64,000 nucleotides of DNA from Geomicrobium sediminis (GCF_016908595.1 NZ_JAFBEC010000007.1:62001-126000), one strand, 5' to 3'; positions 52,645-60,934 are shown, counted from the first letter of the stretch. Notes: a model not told the origin generated them from the letters alone. Program-made: numbers and translations.

Positions 52645-53769
52645 TTAGTCTTTCGCTCTTACTGACTCTGTCATCTGTTTCCAAACGGAACCTTTAGCTT
52701 CTTCTCCGCCTTCGATTCGTTTTAGTGCCATTTTCATTTGCATATCCACTTCAAATTCAGGATCTGGAATGGCTGCTTTTAATGGTTCAATTGCACGTTC
52801 ATCACCAACTTCAAACAAGAACATTGCCGCTCTCCAACGTACGAGCTTACTCTTATCATTCAAGCTTTTGATCACTTCATCCATCGCACTTGGATCTCCT
52901 AAGTCAGAAAACGTGTCTGCAGCTGTTCGACGAATGGTCGCGGATTTATCTTTCATCGCTTCATATAAATAAGGAAGAATAGCTTTGGTTTCAATCATTC
53001 CAATTAACGTTACAGCGAGGCGGCGCACAGAAAGCTTCTCATCTTTCATAGCGATGCTTAAGATTTCTAGATCATCTTCTGTTGGATCCATCTGATCGAG
53101 TGCTGCAAAACGCTTCTTCCAATCTGGATCTTCTAGCATTTCTTTCGTCACTGCATATGGCTTTGGACGTTCTACTGAACTGCTATCCGTTGCATAGTGA
53201 ACGAGGCGATCTAATCGTTCTTGATCGTATGCTGCCTTCACTTCTTCTAACACTTCTTGACCGATTTCTTCAAGGTCGTTCCCGTAACGAACGGCACGTT
53301 CTTCCCAAGAACGATCTAATACAATGTTATCGTCCGCATTCGCTGCTTTAAATGCAGCTTGTTCAAACCGCTCAGGCAAACCGACACGCTTTTCCTCATC
53401 AGACGTTAAAAGTTTCACCTGCATTGGAATGTTTTTAAACATTTGAAGTTGTACTTGTACTTCACCGTAATGATCAGCAACGACTTGTTCTTCATTCGTG
53501 TCTTCTTTTGTATCTTCTCCAAACACTTGTCTTGCCTTCTGCAAAACGGGCTCCCATTTCGCCTTTGGTTCGCGTTCAAGCGCAATAAAATCAGCTACGT
53601 GATACACACCTTTGATGCCTTCAATTTTGAAGAGTTCTTGAATTTCTTTTGGTGCATCACTATGATTGTCTTTCGTATAGTTGTTGCTTTTGCCAGATCC
53701 TAACGCTTGATCAAGCGTTAGCTTCATCGTATTCGGACTTGGTGTTGGTTCAATGGATCGGATTTGCAT
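52645..53769 (-). CDS. CvfC/YpgR-like protein (Nfu N-terminal domain plus HEAT repeats)
   Basis: The 374-residue protein has an N-terminal Nfu_N-type domain (SIEPTPSPNTMKLTLDQALG at residues 5-24, VYHVADFIAL further on). A middle domain follows, then C-terminal HEAT/PBS-lyase-like repeats (about 225-350; KDEKLSVRRLAVTLIG, KDKSATIRRTAADTF, DKSKLVRWRAAMFLF). This matches Staphylococcus CvfC and B. subtilis YpgR. Its molecular role is unknown. It lacks the CxxC of Fe-S carrying Nfu, so a scaffold role seems more likely. The ATG at 53769 has GGAGGA upstream. Confidence 0.83.
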   Translation of the reverse strand: MQIRSIEPTPSPNTMKLTLDQALGSGKSNNYTKDNHSDAPKEIQELFKIEGIKGVYHVADFIALEREPKAKWEPVLQKARQVFGEDTKEDTNEEQVVADHYGEVQVQLQMFKNIPMQVKLLTSDEEKRVGLPERFEQAAFKAANADDNIVLDRSWEERAVRYGNDLEEIGQEVLEEVKAAYDQERLDRLVHYATDSSSVERPKPYAVTKEMLEDPDWKKRFAALDQMDPTEDDLEILSIAMKDEKLSVRRLAVTLIGMIETKAILPYLYEAMKDKSATIRRTAADTFSDLGDPSAMDEVIKSLNDKSKLVRWRAAMFLFEVGDERAIEPLKAAIPDPEFEVDMQMKMALKRIEGGEEAKGSVWKQMTESVRAKD

Positions 53770-53839
53770 CGTTATTCCTCCTAAAACTGCTACGTCTGTC
53801 TCGGTTTCTATCATACCAAATCAACCGTTGCTTTTCTAT

Positions 53840-54262
53840 TTAACGAATGTAAGGCACGAGATGTTTCATAATTACTGTAAAATCTTCAGTATCACCGAAC
53901 GTTTCGACAATCTTACTTTCACCATCGATGATAAATGTCGAGGGAACCCCTTCACATCGATAGGCTCGATACGTATCAAGTTGGTTATCTAATACGTAAG
54001 GTACAGGGTTTCCTAATGTATTCATAAGCTTCTCCCCTGCTCCTTCTTCACGTTCACGACCAACAACATTCACAAAAAGCATGTGTAATCCGGTCGTTGT
54101 TAATTGTTCATAGAGCCGCGTTTTTTTATCAAGATCAATCTGTGAATCTGGACACCATGATGCCCAAAATGTTAGCAATAACGGGCTCCCTGCATAATCT
54201 TCTAACGAATGATACGTGTTTGTTACAGGGTTATACAACGAAAACGAAGGCGCGAGCTTCAT
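53840..54262 (-). CDS. TlpA/AhpC-type thioredoxin-fold protein with a single active-site Cys
   Basis: The 140-residue protein has a thioredoxin-like fold: APSFSLYNP, LLLTFWASWCPDSQ and VPSTFIIDGESKIVETFGD. The usual WCxxC is WCPDS, so the resolving Cys is missing; another Cys occurs at YRCEGVPS before the cis-Pro. No signal peptide, so it is cytoplasmic. Peroxidase-like or one-Cys reductase function is possible. The ATG at 54262 lies one base after the stop of the next thioredoxin gene, so the two are an operon. Confidence 0.82.
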   Translation of the reverse strand: MKLAPSFSLYNPVTNTYHSLEDYAGSPLLLTFWASWCPDSQIDLDKKTRLYEQLTTTGLHMLFVNVVGREREEGAGEKLMNTLGNPVPYVLDNQLDTYRAYRCEGVPSTFIIDGESKIVETFGDTEDFTVIMKHLVPYIR

Positions 54263-54263
54263 A

Positions 54264-54572
54264 TTAATGCTCCTCCTTTCTTGCACCCATCCAATGTACA
54301 ACATTTAGAACACTTTTCATCGTCACAAGTCTTTCTCGATGTTCACCGTCTTTATACAATAATGTTGGTACAGTCATTATTTGTTCTTTTTCAGCGACGT
54401 GCTTCGTTAATTGCAAATTGATTTTGTACACAGAATCCTCGATTCCACACACTTTACTTGCCTCATAAACAAATCGCTCTGCAATCTGACACGTATAACA
54501 AAACGGCGAGACGACTAAGACGTACCCTCGTTCGTACTCATTGAATTGTTGTTCAGATAGTTCAGCTATCAT
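54264..54572 (-). CDS. Thioredoxin-family protein with CYTC motif
   Basis: The 102-residue protein is a small thioredoxin: YVLVVSPFCYTCQIAERF holds the redox CxxC and MTVPTLLYKDG the cis-Pro. The chosen ATG at 54572 has AAGGAGGA upstream; a longer frame runs into the terminator of the gene before it. It probably acts with the following one-Cys thioredoxin-fold protein, whose gene starts one base after its stop. Confidence 0.85.
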   Translation of the reverse strand: MIAELSEQQFNEYERGYVLVVSPFCYTCQIAERFVYEASKVCGIEDSVYKINLQLTKHVAEKEQIMTVPTLLYKDGEHRERLVTMKSVLNVVHWMGARKEEH

Positions 54573-54589
54573 AAAATCCTCCTTACACA

Positions 54590-54626
54590 GGAAGAACCTC
54601 AATCCGAAAGATCGAGGTTCTTGAAA
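54590..54626 (-). terminator. Hairpin after the DUF3891 gene
   Basis: AAGAACCTC pairs with GAGGTTCTT around a 13-base loop. The T-run is weak, so termination may be partial. Confidence 0.6.
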
Positions 54627-54638
54627 CGTCATTTCCCA

Positions 54639-55397
54639 TTAAGTGACCGGTTTAAACGTCACCCATAACGTTTGTAGGGAACTAGTTTGAAACGCTTTTA
54701 AGAAATCATCTGGACTGTCATTCGTTTTCTTTACCGTTCGATAATTATGAGGAACGGTCACAGTAGTGCGAAAAGGAAAAGGATGGAGCGTTACCGACTG
54801 ATGATCCTTCCAATTCGCTTCAATCGTCTGATCGTCTAAAAACGAAAACGTTTGTGAAAACCCTCGTTTAAACCACGGCCATTCATCTTCTTTGTTCACA
54901 CCTGGCTCATTTAGTGCAACATAAAGAGAAATCTCATCTAATAGACGAAGTACGGATAAATCGTATCGAAGATCGTCTTGATTGTCTAGCGATAGCCATA
55001 ATTCACGCCTTCTTTTTTCTTCTTGTTGTTTGAACTTGGTTGCTAAATCGTCTGTTGGCGCTTCATAAAAGCTAGATAAATGTTGACTGATCAAATATCC
55101 TGCACGTTTATTCATTAGAGCCGCTTCTGTAATTCCCTTTTCATACAGAGGAATCTTCAGTGAATCTGGAAAGGATGTAAAATCATACGGCATCGCTTCA
55201 CTCTCGTTAAAACGAGGAACATGATCTTCCACTTGCCAACCTCGGTCATGTTCAAAACAAGCCGTTACAACAGCCGTAAAGCAGGAGCGTTTTAAGCGAA
55301 TGTCGTCTCCCCAACACCGAGCCAATTGTCCCGTGAACATCCCGTGCTCATGTTGATTAAAGAGTACCCATTCATCACTTCGACTACGGATAATCAT
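54639..55397 (-). CDS. DUF3891-family protein
   Basis: The 252-residue protein has the DUF3891 layout: VLFNQHEHGMFTGQLARCWG, ACFEHDRGWQ, MPYDFTSFP and LISQHLSSFYE. The conserved His/Asp pairs (EHDRGW, QHEHG, QHLS) look like an HD-type helical metal-binding site. Function unknown. It overlaps the ilvA stop by 4 bases (ATGA), so it is translated together with threonine deaminase. Confidence 0.8.
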   Translation of the reverse strand: MIIRSRSDEWVLFNQHEHGMFTGQLARCWGDDIRLKRSCFTAVVTACFEHDRGWQVEDHVPRFNESEAMPYDFTSFPDSLKIPLYEKGITEAALMNKRAGYLISQHLSSFYEAPTDDLATKFKQQEEKRRRELWLSLDNQDDLRYDLSVLRLLDEISLYVALNEPGVNKEDEWPWFKRGFSQTFSFLDDQTIEANWKDHQSVTLHPFPFRTTVTVPHNYRTVKKTNDSPDDFLKAFQTSSLQTLWVTFKPVT

Positions 55398-56662
55398 AGT
55401 ACAAAGTTAAACAGTTTATCTGACGTAGAAATTTCATCAACATCAAATCCTTCGGCTTTCATTCGTTGAATAAGCACAGGGTAATCAGCTGCTGACTTTA
55501 ATTCGATGCCAACGAGAGCTGGTGCGATGGAGCGATTGTTCTTCTTTACGTAATCGAACCGTGTAATATCATCGTCTGGCCCTAACACGTCATTTAGAAA
55601 TTCTCGCAATGCACCAGCGCGTTGAGGGAAATTCACGATAAAGTAATGTTGCAATCCTTCATAAATTAACGAGCGCTCACGCATCTCAGCCATACGACCA
55701 ATATCATTGTTCCCTCCACTAACGACACATACGACAGTTTTGCCTTTTATTTCATCTTTATAGAAATCCAATGCTGAAATTGACATGGCTCCAGCTGGCT
55801 CAGCAACGATTGCTTGCTGATTGTAAAGCTCAAGAATAGTTGAACAGACTTTTCCTTCAGGCACGAGAACGATGTCATCAATTAACTGCTCACACATCTT
55901 AAACGTTTGCTCACCAACGCGTTGTACCGCAGCACCGTCTACGAACTTATCGATCTCTTCAAGTTCGATGACTTCTTTTCTTAAGAGTGCCTGTTGCATA
56001 GACGGGGCACCTTCAGGCTCTACGCCAATTAACTTTGCCTGCGGTTGGATGGACTTTACGTACGTACCGAGCCCAGCCATTAACCCGCCGCCACCAATAG
56101 AGGCAAATACGTAATCAATTTGCCCACCGATGTCATTTAAAATTTCCATACCGACCGTTCCTTGGCCAGCAATAATCTTCTCATTATCAAAAGGATGCAC
56201 AAATGTCATGCCGTGCTTCTCTTCATAACGCTTTGCTTCTTTAAACGCATCGTCAAACGTATCGCCAGTAATGATAACATCGACGAACTCTTTGCCAAAT
56301 TGCTTCACTTGATCTTGCTTTTGACGAGGCGTCGTAGTTGGCATGAAGATGGCGCCTTTTACTTTCATAATGCGACAAGAGTAGGCAACCCCTTGGGCGT
56401 GGTTCCCTGCACTTGCACAGACGACCCCATTTTCCAATTCCTCATCAGATAAGCTCTTCATTAAGTTATACGCGCCGCGAATCTTAAATGATCGAACGAC
56501 TTGCATATCTTCTCGCTTTAAGTAAATATTCGCACCATAACGCTCAGAGAGCACTTCATCTCGTTGCAATGGCGTATGGGTCACGACATCTTTTAACGTC
56601 TGATGGGCAATAATAATGTCTTCTAGCTGTACTTTGTTCATCATTTGTTGATTCTCTGCCAT
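55394..56662 (-). CDS. ilvA: Threonine ammonia-lyase (deaminase)
   Basis: This PLP enzyme deaminates threonine to 2-oxobutyrate, the first step of isoleucine synthesis. It has 422 residues, as in B. subtilis IlvA. The PLP Lys60 lies in RSFKIRGAYN; SGGNNDIGR binds the phosphate. A C-terminal ACT-like domain (about 330-422; HYFIVNFPQRAGALREFLNDV) indicates isoleucine feedback. The ATG has AAGGCGG upstream. It is in an operon with DUF3891, not with the ilvBHC-leu genes. Confidence 0.95.
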   Translation of the reverse strand: MAENQQMMNKVQLEDIIIAHQTLKDVVTHTPLQRDEVLSERYGANIYLKREDMQVVRSFKIRGAYNLMKSLSDEELENGVVCASAGNHAQGVAYSCRIMKVKGAIFMPTTTPRQKQDQVKQFGKEFVDVIITGDTFDDAFKEAKRYEEKHGMTFVHPFDNEKIIAGQGTVGMEILNDIGGQIDYVFASIGGGGLMAGLGTYVKSIQPQAKLIGVEPEGAPSMQQALLRKEVIELEEIDKFVDGAAVQRVGEQTFKMCEQLIDDIVLVPEGKVCSTILELYNQQAIVAEPAGAMSISALDFYKDEIKGKTVVCVVSGGNNDIGRMAEMRERSLIYEGLQHYFIVNFPQRAGALREFLNDVLGPDDDITRFDYVKKNNRSIAPALVGIELKSAADYPVLIQRMKAEGFDVDEISTSDKLFNFVL

Positions 56663-56834
56663 AACTAAACCGCCTTTTTATTTAACAATTAACGCTTTTC
56701 TAGATAATGTATCAATTATAGCATGTGTGTTTCAACAATGCGCCACTCTTTCCTAAACCTTTAAGCTTTTCTGCAAAAATTTCACGATCACTTGCATATC
56801 AGAAGGATTTCTAGCAAATCTTCGGCGGTCTGCG

Positions 56835-56863
56835 TTGAAAAACGGACGTTTTACTTCTATAAT
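56835..56863 (+). promoter_or_regulatory. Sigma-A promoter of the small membrane protein
   Basis: TTGAAA (56835-56840), 17 bases, TATAAT (56858-56863). Confidence 0.75.
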
Positions 56864-56901
56864 GAATGAGGTAATACCGTGAATGAAGGAGGTAATTAAA
56901 C

Positions 56902-57093
56902 ATGAAAGCAAAATTATCAACGGCGTTCTTCTCTTTTCTAGTTCTTTTCTTAATCCCAGTGCAGTCGTTTGCTGCATATGGCGAAGATGATGCAGGAAGT
57001 GAAGCAAGTACGTTTCTAATCGTCTCATTAACTGTGTTTTCATTTGCAACGATTATTTACTTGCTCATTTCTACGTTTAAAGACAACAATTAA
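56902..57093 (+). CDS. Small secreted/membrane protein (63 residues)
   Basis: A typical signal peptide (MKAK, hydrophobic core, SFAA cleavage region near residue 24) is followed by an acidic dodecamer (YGEDDAGSEAS), a second hydrophobic helix (about 37-58) and a charged tail KDNN. If the signal is cleaved, the mature peptide is a C-terminally anchored peptide of about 39 residues. Family not recognised. Excellent ribosome site GGAGGT and promoter. Confidence 0.75.
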   Translation: MKAKLSTAFFSFLVLFLIPVQSFAAYGEDDAGSEASTFLIVSLTVFSFATIIYLLISTFKDNN

Positions 57094-57171
57094 TTTGTAG
57101 AAAGAAGAGTAAAACGGTCACAAAACGGGAAAATAAATAGTTAGAACGCTATGATGAGGGAGGCTTTTACG

Positions 57172-57501
57172 ATGAACGAGTGGTTAAAGAATGGTTTTTT
57201 TCTAGGTCTAGGTGCTGCTGTTGCAGGCACTGAGAAAGTACAAACGTATTTAGATGACCTCGTATCACGTGGTAGAATTACCCCGAAAGAAGCAGAGCAA
57301 TTTGCAGATGAATTAATTAAACGGGGTGAAACGAAAGAACAAGAATGGACGGAGTCATCGAAAACGAAGATGAAATCCATGTTCAATGATATGGGTCTTG
57401 CTACACGTGATGACTTAGAACGTGTTGAAGAGAAACTTACTCATTTGGAAAGCTTGCTCAAAGAGCGTCAAATGAAGGATCGTAACGACGACAACGAGTA
57501 A
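57172..57501 (+). CDS. Phasin-like small protein
   Basis: The 109-residue helical protein starts MNEWLKNGFFLGLGAAVAGTEK and contains LDDLVSRGRITPKEAEQFADEL, the pattern of phasin/PHA-synthesis-regulator-like proteins of Bacilli. The C-terminus is a coiled coil (DLERVEEKLTHLESLLKE). The ATG at 57172 has GGGAGG 8 bases upstream. It directly precedes the UbiB-type kinase gene (15 bases), and I recall this pairing in other Firmicutes. Polyhydroxyalkanoate binding is not proven. Confidence 0.75.
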   Translation: MNEWLKNGFFLGLGAAVAGTEKVQTYLDDLVSRGRITPKEAEQFADELIKRGETKEQEWTESSKTKMKSMFNDMGLATRDDLERVEEKLTHLESLLKERQMKDRNDDNE

Positions 57502-57516
57502 AAAGGAAGATGACTA

Positions 57517-59187
57517 TTGCTTTCCAACGGTTTAAAACACGCAAACCGCTACCGTAAAATCGTAACCGTTTTAGCAAGACACGGTTTCGGTTATGTCCTT
57601 AAAGAAGTTGGTCTATTTCACGTCCTTTCTTTACCGAAACGACTCGCTACCAATCCTAGCGACCCTAACTATCGGCTCATCGGAGAGCGGATTCGAAACG
57701 CTCTCGAAGAGCTTGGTCCCACGTTTATTAAGCTTGGTCAGATGATTAGTACGAGAGAAGACCTCTTTCCGAACTATATCGTCGATGAACTAGTTGAGCT
57801 TCAAGACAATGTACCGCCGTTTAAATTCAGCGAACTAAAGAACATTGTTGAAGAAGAACTAAACATGCCATTACATAAAGCCTATCAATCGTTTGATGAG
57901 ACCCCTATTGCAGCCGCATCAATCGGTCAAGTACATCGTGCGACATTATTCGATGGCTCGGTCGTTGCTGTAAAAGTTGCAAGGCCTAACATTAAAGAAA
58001 CGATTGAGAAGGATTTAGACATTTTACATGACTTAGCAAAGCTTTTTACACAACGTTTTCGCTGGGCAGAGTATTATCGCCTCGAGGAAATCGCTGATGA
58101 ATTTGCGGAAGCCATTCGAAATGAAGCGGACTATACGATCGAAGTGCGAAATACGGAGAAAATGCGTGCGAACATGGCTGATTTCTCCTTGATCACCATT
58201 CCAAGCATTTATGAAAAGTATAGCACTCGCAAAATGATTACGATGGAATTTATTGACGGGGTTAGCTTGCATGATTGGCATCCTGAAAATGAAGAACAAG
58301 GGAATCGTTATGCCCGTGAACTTGCTGATGCGTTTTTACATCAAGTGTTGATTGACGGATTGTTCCACAGTGATCCTCATCCAGGTAACTTTAGCATTAC
58401 GAAAGATGATCAGATTTGTATGTTTGACTTCGGTCAAGTTGGTCGCTTGAATAAGACGATGAGAAATCAGTTCATCAGTTATGTGATCGCGATGACTCGT
58501 CGTGACATTCGTGAAGTTACAGACACGATTTATGCGATGGCAGACGTCCCTGATACGGTTGACCATGAGGAGTTTGGCGAAGAAGTCGAATTTCTTCTCG
58601 ACAAGTACTACGAGCAATCGTTTGAAGACATTAAGATTGGCGAGGCAATTCGAGACATCTTTGCCGCGTCTCATCGTTATAACATTCGCATTTATAAAGA
58701 ATACACACTGCTTGCCAAAGCAGTCATAACGATTGAAAGCATTTTAATGCGACTTGATCCGAATCTTAGCATCGTAGAAATTGCCGAACCTTACGGTAGG
58801 CAGCTTGCCCGCGAACGATTAAATCCGAAAAGCTGGACGAAAGAGCTTTATCGTGATGCTAAAAAACAATCGAAGACGATTCTCGCCCTCCCCGACTCTG
58901 TGAAAAGAGCCGTTGATCGGATTGGTGACGATGACTTGTCATTAGAAGTACGCATGCCAAAGATCAATTTGTTCTTTAGAAAGCTTGATCGCATCAGTAA
59001 CCGGATTTCGTTTAGTATTACACTTTTGGCGTTTAGCATTATTATGGTTGGGCTCATTATTGGCTCTTCATTTGGCGATCAAAACTCATTTTTAGTCCAA
59101 TTACCTGTGATAGAAATTAGCTTTGTCGTTTCATTTTTTATGTTTTTGCTCATTTTATATTCGATCCTCAAATCAGGAAGATTTTAA
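57517..59187 (+). CDS. AarF/UbiB (ABC1)-family atypical kinase
   Basis: The 556-residue protein has the UbiB signature GPTFIKLGQM near residue 70 (KxGQ motif), the Ala-rich nucleotide loop AAASIGQVH, VAVKVARP (Lys), DGLFHSDPHPGN (catalytic loop) and MFDFGQVG (metal Asp). Two C-terminal transmembrane helices (about 490-553) anchor it. Family members support quinone biosynthesis or lipid homeostasis by ATPase activity. The start is TTG with AAGGAAG upstream. It ends in a strong terminator. Confidence 0.9.
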   Translation: MLSNGLKHANRYRKIVTVLARHGFGYVLKEVGLFHVLSLPKRLATNPSDPNYRLIGERIRNALEELGPTFIKLGQMISTREDLFPNYIVDELVELQDNVPPFKFSELKNIVEEELNMPLHKAYQSFDETPIAAASIGQVHRATLFDGSVVAVKVARPNIKETIEKDLDILHDLAKLFTQRFRWAEYYRLEEIADEFAEAIRNEADYTIEVRNTEKMRANMADFSLITIPSIYEKYSTRKMITMEFIDGVSLHDWHPENEEQGNRYARELADAFLHQVLIDGLFHSDPHPGNFSITKDDQICMFDFGQVGRLNKTMRNQFISYVIAMTRRDIREVTDTIYAMADVPDTVDHEEFGEEVEFLLDKYYEQSFEDIKIGEAIRDIFAASHRYNIRIYKEYTLLAKAVITIESILMRLDPNLSIVEIAEPYGRQLARERLNPKSWTKELYRDAKKQSKTILALPDSVKRAVDRIGDDDLSLEVRMPKINLFFRKLDRISNRISFSITLLAFSIIMVGLIIGSSFGDQNSFLVQLPVIEISFVVSFFMFLLILYSILKSGRF

Positions 59188-59191
59188 AGAG

Positions 59192-59226
59192 CAACCGGTT
59201 GCGGACACATCCGCAACCGGTTTTTT
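59192..59226 (+). terminator. Terminator of the phasin-UbiB operon
   Basis: AACCGGTTGCGG pairs perfectly with CCGCAACCGGTT, followed by TTTT. Confidence 0.95.
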
Positions 59227-59381
59227 ATATGACAAATTTATACGCTCAAATGTAAAAAGTGTAAGGTGAATTTCCAACCAAAGTAATCTACCATTACCAG
59301 TGGAAAAAAATAACTGACTACGAAAAAGTTACACGTTGGTTTTTTCTAACCTCATACACTTAGACTGAAAAACCGCCATAC

Positions 59382-59413
59382 AAAAAAACGTTAAGCAGAT
59401 CTACTTAACGTTC
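59382..59413 (-). terminator. Terminator of the yppE gene
   Basis: AACGTTAAG pairs with CTTAACGTT around an 8-base loop, followed by TTTTTTTG on the minus strand. The stretch 59227-59381 shows nothing else. Confidence 0.85.
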
Positions 59414-59470
59414 AGTGTGTTTACTTATCTCAGATACAACGTACATATTAAAAACGTCACTCAAACTCGA

Positions 59471-59836
59471 CTAACGTTCGCTTGCTGTTTGAATTTCTTC
59501 TTCGACGAGGTCTAGCACGTAAAAGACGGCTTGTATTCGTTCAATAAACCGTTGCTCTCGCATCGTTTTTTGGAATGATTCCGTTGGAATGACATACATA
59601 TTCTCATAGGTGTGCTCAACTTGTGTAGCGTTTAACGTTTGCATCGGTTCAGCTTGAACGAATTGATGGACAAGCTCTTTCCACTCTTCTGTGCGCTGTT
59701 GGACTTCGTTTACGAACGGAACGATCGTTTCCTTAAAATCAAATGATTCTCCGTTCGCTTGACGTTGCTGAAAGTCTTTCGCCTTTTGCATGTCACTTCG
59801 TAACGTCGTTTGCAGCTCCTGTATTTCTTTACTCAT
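59471..59836 (-). CDS. yppE: YppE-like protein (DUF1798)
   Basis: The 121-residue four-helix-bundle protein follows B. subtilis YppE in pattern: NGESFDFKETIVPFVNEV, WKELVHQFV and FIERIQAVFYVLDLVEEEI. Its function is unknown. In B. subtilis it also lies near recU and ponA. The ATG at 59836 has GGTGG 6 bases upstream; the frame opens at TTG 59842. Separated by 35 bases from racA, so it may be co-transcribed. Confidence 0.85.
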   Translation of the reverse strand: MSKEIQELQTTLRSDMQKAKDFQQRQANGESFDFKETIVPFVNEVQQRTEEWKELVHQFVQAEPMQTLNATQVEHTYENMYVIPTESFQKTMREQRFIERIQAVFYVLDLVEEEIQTASER

Positions 59837-59871
59837 TAACAACCACCGTGCCTTTTTTAATTGGTGATCAT

Positions 59872-60390
59872 TTAGCTAAATGAAAAGATGTTCTGACGTT
59901 TTCTTGGAGTGAGTGATTTAGGTTGTACAGTTTTCTCCTTCTCCGCTTTTTCAATTTGTTGATGTTCAATCACTGTTAATTGGTCTTCGATGCTTTTCAC
60001 TGATTGTTGAACATCGTCTAATTCCGTGCGGTGCTTTAACAGTTGAAAACTCACAACTTCATCCGCTTTCTGCTCTATCATTCGCTCTAAATGATCTAAA
60101 CGCTTAATAATATCTTCCATACGCTTTTCTGCTTCTTGAGTTGACGCTTTAAGTAAAGCCTTCTCATCTTCTGATGGTTTGATCGTAGCAAGTTCTTGCA
60201 ACACAGGCTCTCGGTCCGGTAATTGCCGCTCCTTCACTTGTCTTAGCTTCTCAATTGCCAACACGTCATATAAATAATGACCTCGGTCATTTGTAATTAC
60301 AGGTACCTCGTGCTTACGAACCCAATTTTGGATCGTCTTTGGTGCCACGTTTAGTTGATCAGCAACGTATTGTGTTTTTGCGAGTTTCAT
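59872..60390 (-). CDS. racA: Chromosome-anchoring protein RacA
   Basis: RacA binds near-origin DNA and DivIVA to fix the chromosome at the cell pole during sporulation. The 172-residue protein has an N-terminal MerR-like helix-turn-helix (QYVADQLNVAPKTIQNWVRKHEVPV, then GHYLYD), a central coiled coil (about 85-150) and a short C-terminal tail RKRQNIFSFS that should serve as the polar-targeting end. The sigma-H-like promoter upstream supports the assignment, since B. subtilis racA is controlled by sigma-H. Ribosome site GGGGG. Confidence 0.85.
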   Translation of the reverse strand: MKLAKTQYVADQLNVAPKTIQNWVRKHEVPVITNDRGHYLYDVLAIEKLRQVKERQLPDREPVLQELATIKPSEDEKALLKASTQEAEKRMEDIIKRLDHLERMIEQKADEVVSFQLLKHRTELDDVQQSVKSIEDQLTVIEHQQIEKAEKEKTVQPKSLTPRKRQNIFSFS

Positions 60391-60404
60391 AAGAGAATCA
60401 ACCC

Positions 60405-60460
60405 CCTTGAATGTTAGACAAACATCGTCTCGTCTATATGCTTACTCCAAACATTCAAGG
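60405..60460. repeat. 11-bp inverted repeat at the racA promoter
   Basis: CCTTGAATGTT at 60405-60415 is repeated inverted at 60450-60460, 34 bases apart. One arm contains the predicted -10 of racA, so a dimeric regulator or a looped mRNA leader is possible. Confidence 0.55.
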
Positions 60461-60479
60461 TTAAAAACTCATTTCCTTT
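60453..60479 (-). promoter_or_regulatory. Sigma-H-like promoter of racA
   Basis: Minus strand AAAGGAAAT (60471-60479), 13 bases, TGAAT (GAAT at 60453-60456). This is one base from the sigma-H spacing RWAGGAXXT-N14-HGAAT. Confidence 0.65.
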
Positions 60480-60559
60480 AAGGCTGACAAAACTGCTTTC
60501 TGTTCTACAAAAGTTCTCTTAAAACGCAAAAATGAACGCGCAGTTGTAGAATTGTGCGA

Positions 60560-60802
60560 TTAATCTTCAGTTAACCGCTGCGAAATCGTCTCAGGTTGAA
60601 CGGCAGACAAGACAATATGTTGACTATCTAATAAGATCATACTTCGAGTCTTTCGTCCGTTCGTTGCGTCAATGACTAACTTTCGCTCTCTAAATTGTTG
60701 AATTAAACGCTTTGTTGGTGCCGAATCGGGTTGTATAATAGAGATGATGCGATCACTCGGAACAACATTTCCAAACCCGATGTTCATTAACTTTTCACTC
60801 AT
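60560..60802 (-). CDS. RemA-like regulator (DUF370)
   Basis: The 80-residue protein matches RemA, the DNA-binding activator of biofilm-matrix and osmolyte-uptake genes in B. subtilis: NIGFGN, DRIISI, PDSAP, DATNGRKTRS and LSAVQPETISQRL. It differs at many positions from the highly conserved RemA, and the locus is not the usual yloC-remA-gmk cluster, so it may be a second copy. Good ribosome site GAGGTG. It is divergent from recU. Confidence 0.82.
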   Translation of the reverse strand: MSEKLMNIGFGNVVPSDRIISIIQPDSAPTKRLIQQFRERKLVIDATNGRKTRSMILLDSQHIVLSAVQPETISQRLTED

Positions 60803-60865
60803 GTTTTCACCTCAGTCATTCATAGAAATTTTAACATGAAATTGAATGTCTTAAAAACTTTTTCC

Positions 60866-60893
60866 TTGTAACAGCTTCTATTTATGCTATTAT
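60866..60893 (+). promoter_or_regulatory. Promoter of recU-ponA
   Basis: TTGTAA (60866-60871), 16 bases, TGC-TATTAT (-10 at 60888-60893). The -10 overlaps an in-frame ATG region at 60884, which excludes that codon as the recU start. Confidence 0.6.
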
Positions 60894-60934
60894 TAATGAT
60901 TGAATTTTTATTAGACGGAAAGGATTGTTCTCAA

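Noticed and set aside
57141-57386. Antisense ORF over the phasin-like gene, and the many other 60-130-residue opposite-strand ORFs
   Set aside because: They are shadows of clearly coding frames, lack ribosome sites and show no family motifs.
60884-60934. Upstream ATG as recU start
   Set aside because: The codon lies within the -10 region of the likely promoter and the added 17 residues match no RecU; the TTG at 60935 restores the family N-terminus.
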